The translations under genes and the position numbers were made by a program. From an uncultured bacterium (GTDB lineage Bacteria; Cyanobacteriota; Vampirovibrionia; Gastranaerophilales; Gastranaerophilaceae): a stretch of DNA of 64,000 nucleotides. Positions 59,001-64,000 of the stretch are shown here, piece after piece; the first letter of the stretch is position 1, and each line of letters opens with the position of its first letter. The stretch is taken from contig CACYUI010000004.1 of the NCBI GenBank assembly GCA_902777605.1, positions 44,062-108,061 on the forward strand, written 5' to 3'. Below the pieces are notes generated by a model that was not told where the DNA came from, did no database searches, and saw nothing but the letters and a program-made list of their open reading frames with translations.

Positions 59001-60002
59001 CTAGTACATTCTTACGAGTTCTCTGACTTTTTTCAGAACTTTTTGCGCTTCAATTCTGGCTTTTTCAGAACCCTCTTTGATTATTTTTTCAACAAGCTCA
59101 GGATGTTGTTCATAGTATGTTCTTTTTTCTCTAATTTCTTTCATTCTTTCGTTGATTTTTGCTCCAAGTTGTCTTTTGCAGTCAGCACAACCCCTTTTTG
59201 CACATTTACATTCTTCTGCAACCGTTTCTACTTCATTTTCATCTCCAAATATTTTCCAATATTTGAAAGCCACTTCACACTCATCAGGATGTCCTATGTC
59301 ATCTTTTTTGATACGACTTCTGTCGGTAATTGCTGTCATAACTTTTTTTGCTGTAACTTCAGCACTATCTGAAATTTTTATATCGTTATGAAAAGATTTT
59401 CCCATTTTGTTTCCGTCTAGTCCGCAAATGAGTGAGCATTCATTTAACTTAGGCTGTGGTTCAACAAAGAAATCTGTGTTATAGATATTATTAAATCTTC
59501 TTACTATATCCCTTGTAAGTTCGACATGGGCCACTTGGTCTATTCCTACGGGTACTAAATCGGCATTGAATGTGAGGATATCTGCTGTCATTAATACAGG
59601 ATAACCCATTAAACCATAATTTACTTGCATCCCCATACCTTCTTTAGATTTTAAAATTTTTGCCATATCCTTTAAGGTTGGATCGCGTTCTACCCAATTC
59701 TGCGGAGTAATCATACTCAAATATATATGAAGTTCTGCAGTTTCAGGTACTAGTGATTGAACATATATAGTTGATTTATTCGGATCAATTCCGCATGCCA
59801 GCCAATCTGTCACAATATCAATTGTGTCTTGGCGCAAAGTTTCAGTCTTATCATATTTTGTAGTCAGTGCGTGCCAATCTGCAACTGAAAAATAACAATC
59901 GTATTCGTCTTGTAATTTTACCCAATTGTCAATTACACCTAAATAGTGGCCCAAATGTAATTTCCCTGTCGGGCGCATTCCTGACATAATTTTTTGTTTC
60001 AT
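59001..60002 (-). CDS. trpS: Tryptophanyl-tRNA synthetase
   Basis: 333 residues, class I synthetase. The HIGH motif reads HLGH (16-19), the KMSKS motif KMGKS (199-203), and GIDQVAHVELTRDI is the Trp-binding region. A short Cys-rich insertion (CKCAKRGCADCK, about 262-273) may bind zinc, as in some bacterial TrpS. It charges tRNA-Trp in the cytoplasm. It stands alone on the minus strand. Confidence 0.96.
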   Translation of the reverse strand: MKQKIMSGMRPTGKLHLGHYLGVIDNWVKLQDEYDCYFSVADWHALTTKYDKTETLRQDTIDIVTDWLACGIDPNKSTIYVQSLVPETAELHIYLSMITPQNWVERDPTLKDMAKILKSKEGMGMQVNYGLMGYPVLMTADILTFNADLVPVGIDQVAHVELTRDIVRRFNNIYNTDFFVEPQPKLNECSLICGLDGNKMGKSFHNDIKISDSAEVTAKKVMTAITDRSRIKKDDIGHPDECEVAFKYWKIFGDENEVETVAEECKCAKRGCADCKRQLGAKINERMKEIREKRTYYEQHPELVEKIIKEGSEKARIEAQKVLKKVRELVRMY

Positions 60003-60049
60003 ATTAAAATTTCCCTTTTTTCAGATTATATAATAAATATTAAAAGTTT

Positions 60050-61594
60050 TTAATGAAATATTTTTGCGACTTCAATTTCCCCAGTAGTAAGTTCTGTTGA
60101 AAGTTTTCTTCGATGTATTTTTAAGCTGCCGTCACCTTTTATAAGTTCTACCATGTCCCGTTTATGAAGTTTTGGAAGCTTTACACAGATTTCATCTTTT
60201 GTGTTTTTAAAATCTAAGTTACCTAAAACAATTATTCTTTTAGGATTTTTCTTCTTTTCGCTAATCATATACGCAAATACCTTTTCGTCATTTGTCTTAA
60301 GTTGCGTAAATTCTCCGTTAGTAATCAAATCTATGTTGTCTGCACGAAATTTGTATGCAGTTTTAAAATTATCCAATAATTTTTCATTTATTCCGTTTTT
60401 GCTGCCGCCCGGTTTTCTTGAAAAATTAAATATGTCGAGTTTTCCTCTGTGAACAAAATAGATCTCATCATCAGTTTCTGTATATTCAGCTTTAGTGTTT
60501 GCCCAAGGATAAATATAATTGTCGCCCTGTGCAAAACCATCAATCGAGTATGGATTAAAAGGCAATGTTGCTTCTAGCCATGATATCATTGTGGAATAAT
60601 TTTCCCCATGTAGTAAAATTGGGCTGACTTCATCGTGAGTTGTAAAACTTAAAATTAAGCTTTTGGGTTCTGAGTATGATTTAAGCAAGTTATTATTGAA
60701 CTTTATATGCTCGATTAAATCTTGTGCACTCCATTCTTTTAGATTGAAAAAACTTCCATAATAGCCGTCAAAGCCCGCCTTTAAAAGCTCATCATATGGC
60801 GTAAACTCCGCATACTTGCTTGGAGGTTCTCGCCATGAGTCAGAGGCTTCTGCTAAAAACATAAATTCTTTGTCTTTTTCTCTTGTATATTTAATAAGTT
60901 CTACCCAAAATTCAGAAGGCTTAATCGTTGCAACATCCGCTCTTATTCCGTCTGCTCCAAGCTCTATAACCATATCTACAAATCTTTTGTGAGCATTCAT
61001 TACATCTTCGTTTAATTTGTCATTGTTCCCTGTGTTAAATAATCTAACATCTGTCCAATCAGATGGAACTATTGACATTTGTTTATCGTCTTTTATAAAC
61101 AGTTCGGGATGTTTTAAAAACAAATCATATGAGCCGCAGCTTGGAAGGTCAACAATTACACGAATATTTCTTTTGTGGCATTCATCTATGAATTTTTTAG
61201 CTTGTTTTTTGGGAGATAAATCAGAGTTCTTGTCAACCAATTGCTCATTTATTCCCTCAAAATCAGCTATTGCATACAATGAACCTGCTGTTCCCAAAGC
61301 CTTAAGTTTTCCTACAGGAGTGATTGGAAGAACATGAAGAGTGTTTATTCCAAGCTCTTTTATTTCATCCAATCTCTCAATAGCGTTGATAAAATTCCCG
61401 CTTTCTTCGTCTTTATCAATAATTTCGTTGCCGTTTAAATCTTTAGCGTTAAAATTACGGATGTTTATTCCGCAAATAGCCGCTTGATTATTTAGAAAAA
61501 GTGTTCTAAGGTCATTGCCTTCTCTTGCCTGACAAATGTTGGAAAATGCGAGTGCAAGCAATAAAGTGATAATTGTTTTTTTGCAAAAATTCAT
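60050..61594 (-). CDS. Exported GH13 alpha-amylase-family enzyme
   Basis: 514 residues. The signal peptide (CKKTIITLLLALAFSNICQA) ends near residue 23. The GH13 barrel has the nucleophile D220 in ADGIRADVA, acid/base E249 in MFLAEASDS, and D321 in SFTTHDEVS. It lines up with the enzyme at 24567 from LRTLFLNNQAA onwards, about 35-45% identical by eye, and has the same unusual RKPGG segment near the end of the barrel. Periplasmic or surface action on alpha-glucans is likely. The precise bond is not determined. It has no carbohydrate-binding module. Confidence 0.87.
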   Translation of the reverse strand: MNFCKKTIITLLLALAFSNICQAREGNDLRTLFLNNQAAICGINIRNFNAKDLNGNEIIDKDEESGNFINAIERLDEIKELGINTLHVLPITPVGKLKALGTAGSLYAIADFEGINEQLVDKNSDLSPKKQAKKFIDECHKRNIRVIVDLPSCGSYDLFLKHPELFIKDDKQMSIVPSDWTDVRLFNTGNNDKLNEDVMNAHKRFVDMVIELGADGIRADVATIKPSEFWVELIKYTREKDKEFMFLAEASDSWREPPSKYAEFTPYDELLKAGFDGYYGSFFNLKEWSAQDLIEHIKFNNNLLKSYSEPKSLILSFTTHDEVSPILLHGENYSTMISWLEATLPFNPYSIDGFAQGDNYIYPWANTKAEYTETDDEIYFVHRGKLDIFNFSRKPGGSKNGINEKLLDNFKTAYKFRADNIDLITNGEFTQLKTNDEKVFAYMISEKKKNPKRIIVLGNLDFKNTKDEICVKLPKLHKRDMVELIKGDGSLKIHRRKLSTELTTGEIEVAKIFH

Positions 61595-61640
61595 TAATAA
61601 CTCCTCTGTAAAAATATTAACATAAATATATCAAAAAATA

Positions 61641-61760
61641 TTCTCCCTCTCCTAACAGTAGTGCATGTGGTAGGATAAAGGAGGGGGTTAATTTGACCTT
61701 TTCCATTTTTTCCCTCTCCTGACAAGAGAGGGCTAGGGTGAGGTGGCGAAATAAGGTCAG
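61641..61760. repeat. REP-like intergenic palindrome region
   Basis: In the 230-bp gap after the regulator at 61825, CCCTCTC (61712-61718) pairs with GAGAGGG (61726-61732) across CTGACAA, and is followed by CTAGGGTGAGGTGG. A second CCCTCTCCT lies at about 61645. These are the same words seen around the DUF559 gene (1538-2045), so they form a dispersed repeat family. No gene is seen in this gap. Confidence 0.65.
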
Positions 61761-61824
61761 CAAATAGGACGGGGTTTAACCCACCCCAAAACTATAGGGT
61801 ACAATTGCACCTTATAATTTACCC

Positions 61825-62229
61825 CTATTCTTTAATCTGAAAAACACATTTAACACAATGCGCTTTTGGCTGCAAAACGAGATTATCGTCCAAGTCGTAC
61901 ATTTTAGCAATTCTTGTAATTAGTGGCTCTCCGCACATCGGACATCTCAGGTCTGTTTTGTGGTTTAATATTTGCGTTTTTATGTTGTCTATAATGTCAT
62001 CCGAAATCTCTTGAAACTCGTAACTTCTTTCGTATTCCTTCAACTCTTTCGGAGAAACTTTCAAAACTCTCGCGAGCTGCTGGCGCTGAGTTACGGATAA
62101 AAATAACTCTTTTCCTGATTCAATATCCTCTAAAATTTCTAATTTTATATTAGTTTTGTTGGCAAGTCCCGTGATTGATAGACCTGCTTTTTCTCTTTTT
62201 TGTTGTATAAATTCTGCCAAGCTTGTCAT
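61825..62229 (-). CDS. XRE HTH regulator with zinc-ribbon C-terminus
   Basis: 134 residues. The N-terminal HTH is AEFIQQKREKAGLSITGLAN, IKLEILEDIESGKE and LARVLKVSPKELKEYE. The C-terminal half has two CxxC pairs, CPMCGEPL and HCVKCVFQ, so it likely binds zinc. This HTH plus ribbon arrangement is seen in several stand-alone regulators. It is divergent from the glycosyltransferase. The target is unknown. Confidence 0.8.
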   Translation of the reverse strand: MTSLAEFIQQKREKAGLSITGLANKTNIKLEILEDIESGKELFLSVTQRQQLARVLKVSPKELKEYERSYEFQEISDDIIDNIKTQILNHKTDLRCPMCGEPLITRIAKMYDLDDNLVLQPKAHCVKCVFQIKE

Positions 62230-62272
62230 AAATATATAATATTATAAAAAAATTAAGAAAACTTAAAATATT

Positions 62273-62300
62273 TTGTTATTCTAATTATGTTTGGTAAAAT
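62273..62300 (+). promoter_or_regulatory. Promoter for the glycosyltransferase gene
   Basis: TTGTTA (62273-62278), 16-base spacer, TAAAAT (62295-62300), 24 bp before the start. Confidence 0.5.
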
Positions 62301-62323
62301 AGAGTTTTAATAAGGATTGAAAA

Positions 62324-63427
62324 ATGCAAAAAAATAAATTGGTTGTTCATATAGCAAAAACTTCTCTAGCCGGTGCTCCTATAAGAATTGTACAAGCTTT
62401 GAATAAATATACAGAGTACGAAGCAAGGCTTATAAATTTTATGCCGTCTATTCTTGAAAGTGGAGTGCCGATTTTTGATGAAGATTTAAACTGGCAGGAT
62501 AAAAGTATCAGGGATGAAGCCCGTAACTTAATTAAAAATGCTGATATTATACACCTTCATCACTTTATGGATTTAGAATTCTATAATCCTTTTTTAATAA
62601 ATTTCTTGAAAGAAACTAAGTCCGATTGCAAGTTTCTCAGACACTACCATACTGATAAAGAGTATATTTCAAGAAATGATATAGATTTTAACAGATATTA
62701 TCCGACTGATAAAATTCCGAGTGTGGTAATTCCTCATTATCCGGAAAGAACTTTCGCTGAGTTCCCAATAGTTCCCAATATTATACCTATACATGACAAA
62801 TCGTATTTGCCTGAAAAAACAAACAATAAAAAATTAAAAATTGTATATTCAGCTTCAAATAAAACTTCTCTTAAAAGTGAAAGGTGGGCATCAAAAGGAT
62901 ACCCGGAAGTAAGTGCTATTTTGAATGATTTAAGTCAAAAACTCGGGTTTGAATATATAGAGGTATTTAAAATTCCATTGAAAGAATCTTTAAAAATAAA
63001 ACAGCAAGCTGATATCATTATTGGTGATGTTGTTACAGGAAGTTACCATTTGACAGAACTAGAAGCGCTTTCATTAGGTAAGCCGAGTCTTACTTACTTG
63101 GATGCTAGAACCGTGATGACATTTATGAATACTTTTAGAACTTCTGATGTACCGTTCGTAAATGTAAATTATAAAAATCTAGATGTGGTTCTTAAAGATT
63201 TGATTGAAAATAAAAAATTAAGAGAAAAAATAGGAATATTCTCAAGAGCATGGGTAGAAAAGTATTATGACGATCAAATTCTTGTACAACGATTCACTGA
63301 AATGTATGAAAAATTAATGTCGGGCGGTTTAATAAAAAGAGAAAGCATGCTTGAAGATGGTGAATTGAAAAATTTCTTGTATAACAGAGTTTATGATTAC
63401 GATTGGTTGAAACTAAAAAGTAAGTGA
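62324..63427 (+). CDS. GT-B-fold glycosyltransferase
   Basis: 367 residues. An N-terminal GAPIRIVQAL motif (17-26) and the central IIHLHHFMDLEFY belong to the GT-B acceptor domain. The C-terminal domain has IVYSASNKTSLKSERW and the HLTELEALSLGKPSLTYLD segment, the E-x7-E-like nucleotide-sugar site of GT4-type enzymes. The role is probably surface glycan synthesis, but the substrate is not known. GGATTG precedes the ATG. It is the last protein gene before the rRNA operon. Confidence 0.8.
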   Translation: MQKNKLVVHIAKTSLAGAPIRIVQALNKYTEYEARLINFMPSILESGVPIFDEDLNWQDKSIRDEARNLIKNADIIHLHHFMDLEFYNPFLINFLKETKSDCKFLRHYHTDKEYISRNDIDFNRYYPTDKIPSVVIPHYPERTFAEFPIVPNIIPIHDKSYLPEKTNNKKLKIVYSASNKTSLKSERWASKGYPEVSAILNDLSQKLGFEYIEVFKIPLKESLKIKQQADIIIGDVVTGSYHLTELEALSLGKPSLTYLDARTVMTFMNTFRTSDVPFVNVNYKNLDVVLKDLIENKKLREKIGIFSRAWVEKYYDDQILVQRFTEMYEKLMSGGLIKRESMLEDGELKNFLYNRVYDYDWLKLKSK

Positions 63428-63475
63428 CTGATTATATAACATGTAAACTTTTATAAAATATTTTAAAAATATTAC

Positions 63476-63504
63476 TTGACTTTATAAATATTCTTGTGTA
63501 TAAT
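63476..63504 (+). promoter_or_regulatory. rRNA operon promoter P1
   Basis: TTGACT (63476-63481), 17-base spacer, TATAAT (63499-63504): near consensus. It stands about 430 bp before the 16S start. Confidence 0.85.
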
Positions 63505-63677
63505 TAAAGAACGCGCTCTAAGGAGCGGGTAAAGAATTGATTTACACTTAGGTACTAACGGTAGCCATCAAAAGATGGAAGGACACTACTGAAAAGCCGA
63601 AATATAATATTAGCGATTTGAACTTTGATTAATTTGTCAATATTGTAACAAAATGTAAATAGCAAACATAGTTTTTG

Positions 63678-63705
63678 TTGACAATAAAAATTGAAGTAAT
63701 AGTAT
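63678..63705 (+). promoter_or_regulatory. Possible second rRNA promoter P2
   Basis: TTGACA (63678-63683) is a perfect -35; TAGTAT (63700-63705) a weak -10 after 16 bases. Tandem rRNA promoters are common. Confidence 0.4.
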
Positions 63706-63812
63706 GAAAAACGGGGAAGATGTTCCCTAGATAATATAAATAGCAACAAAACATCATTTATTTGAAAATATAAATAGCAAAAAAGATTTTGATTCTCGTA
63801 AGAGAATCGGTT

Positions 63813-63829
63813 TTGAACCTTGAAAACAG
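63813..63829 (+). promoter_or_regulatory. boxA-like antitermination element
   Basis: TTGAACCTTGAAAACAG resembles the boxA region found before 16S genes in several phyla, where NusB/NusE bind nascent RNA. Confidence 0.45.
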
Positions 63830-63931
63830 AATAGAAGACGAAAAAACTTGTTAATTCGAAACGAAAGAACGGACAACAAAAAGTCGAGCATCTTTCTTGG
63901 CGACAAGAAAGAGAAGGACATAACTTTTCTG

Positions 63932-64000
63932 ACAATGGAGAGTTTGATCCTGGCTCAGGACGAACGCTGGCGGCGTGCTTCATACATGCAAGTCGAACGA
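63932..64000 (+). rRNA. rrs: 16S ribosomal RNA, 5' end (cut by window end)
   Basis: AGAGTTTGATCCTGGCTCAG begins at 63939, the universal 5' site (E. coli position 8), so the mature 5' end is near 63932. It continues with GACGAACGCTGGCGGCGTGC and ATGCAAGTCGAACGA, the standard start of bacterial 16S. Only 69 bases are in the window; the rest lies outside, so it gives little taxonomic power here. Confidence 0.97.

Larger units (their letters stand above)
63511..63931 (+). promoter_or_regulatory. 16S rRNA leader
   Basis: No gene is visible in this 421-bp span; antisense frames here are shadows. It holds a GCGCTC/GAGCG hairpin just after the start, three copies of TAAATAGCAA (63655-63665, 63735-63746, 63769-63780), a GATTCTC/GAGAATC hairpin (63790-63808), a boxA-like GAACCTTGAAAACAG (63815-63829), and a possible second promoter. 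It is likely a transcribed leader with antitermination and processing signals. Confidence 0.75.

Noticed and set aside
61595..61824. Possible CRISPR or tandem-repeat array
   Set aside because: The repeated words are palindromic and irregularly spaced, without spacers of even length; they fit REP-like elements. No CRISPR array was seen anywhere in the window.
63555..63983. A 142-codon open frame on the minus strand across the rRNA leader and 16S start
   Set aside because: It runs antisense through 16S rRNA and its promoter region; composition is not protein-like.

Overview
The window is AT-rich DNA (roughly one third G+C by eye), densely coding, with short intergenic gaps. The best guess for the host is a non-photosynthetic relative of Cyanobacteria, of the gut Gastranaerophilales / Melainabacteria (Vampirovibrionia) type. 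The reasons are a radical-SAM/DUF2344 fusion next to an RNase E/G, a GatC, MiaB and RqcH set, low G+C, and many lineage-type proteins that start M-[QNE]-[IV]-x-x-I-x-x-N and reach a short F-[KQRG]-[AG] motif soon after. This placement is inferred from gene content. The decisive marker, the 16S rRNA gene, only begins at about 63932 and is cut by the window edge.

Layout. 1-1.5 kb: end of an aldo/keto reductase, then two flavodoxin-type proteins. 1.5-2.1 kb: a DUF559 nuclease gene inside a repeat-bounded cassette. 2.1-5.0 kb (minus): coiled-coil, TPR, CsrA, FliW and exported TPR genes. 5-11.6 kb: gshB (minus), then radical SAM/DUF2344, RNase E/G, a small membrane protein and rsmI. 11.7-17.5 kb: lineage-specific membrane proteins, an XRE regulator, an acyltransferase, gatC, pyrG, and twin F-motif proteins. 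17.6-24.6 kb: a TSCPD protein, icd, a flagellin-like protein, fba, a 52-residue protein, a PurD-like ATP-grasp protein, CopG, and an MFS transporter. 24.6-29.9 kb (minus): two large membrane proteins and a GH13 enzyme, apparently one operon. 30-42 kb: ribF, a formyltransferase, an AAA+ ATPase, an FkbM methyltransferase, miaB, alr, a TonB-like protein, rph, rqcH, aroE. 42-46 kb: F-motif twins, a PlsC-like acyltransferase and a GH24 lysozyme. 46-63.4 kb: mutS2, mtaB, an SLC45-like sugar transporter, a B12/radical SAM protein, a membrane protein, a histidine kinase, folP, rpsO, der, two small regulators, a HAD protein, DUF2023, trpS, a secreted GH13 enzyme and a glycosyltransferase. 63.4-64 kb: rRNA promoter, leader and the start of 16S.

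Most recognisable genes are housekeeping: nucleotide and amino-acid synthesis, tRNA/rRNA modification, translation quality control, cell wall. Two GH13 enzymes and an SLC45-like sugar transporter suggest alpha-glucan or oligosaccharide use. CsrA-FliW suggests post-transcriptional control, possibly of a flagellin-like protein.

The most interesting unexplained signal is the recurrent N-terminal motif. It sits on otherwise unrelated proteins: a GH13 enzyme, an AAA+ ATPase, a PlsC-like acyltransferase, membrane proteins and orphan twins. The GH13 copy with this leader has a paralogue in the window with an ordinary signal peptide instead, so the motif could be a sorting or assembly tag. Other signals worth checking are the DUF559 cassette, an over-represented word GGGGTAAA, a start codon placed in the loop of an 11-bp hairpin, a nested hairpin in the fba leader, and the near absence of space between convergent genes.
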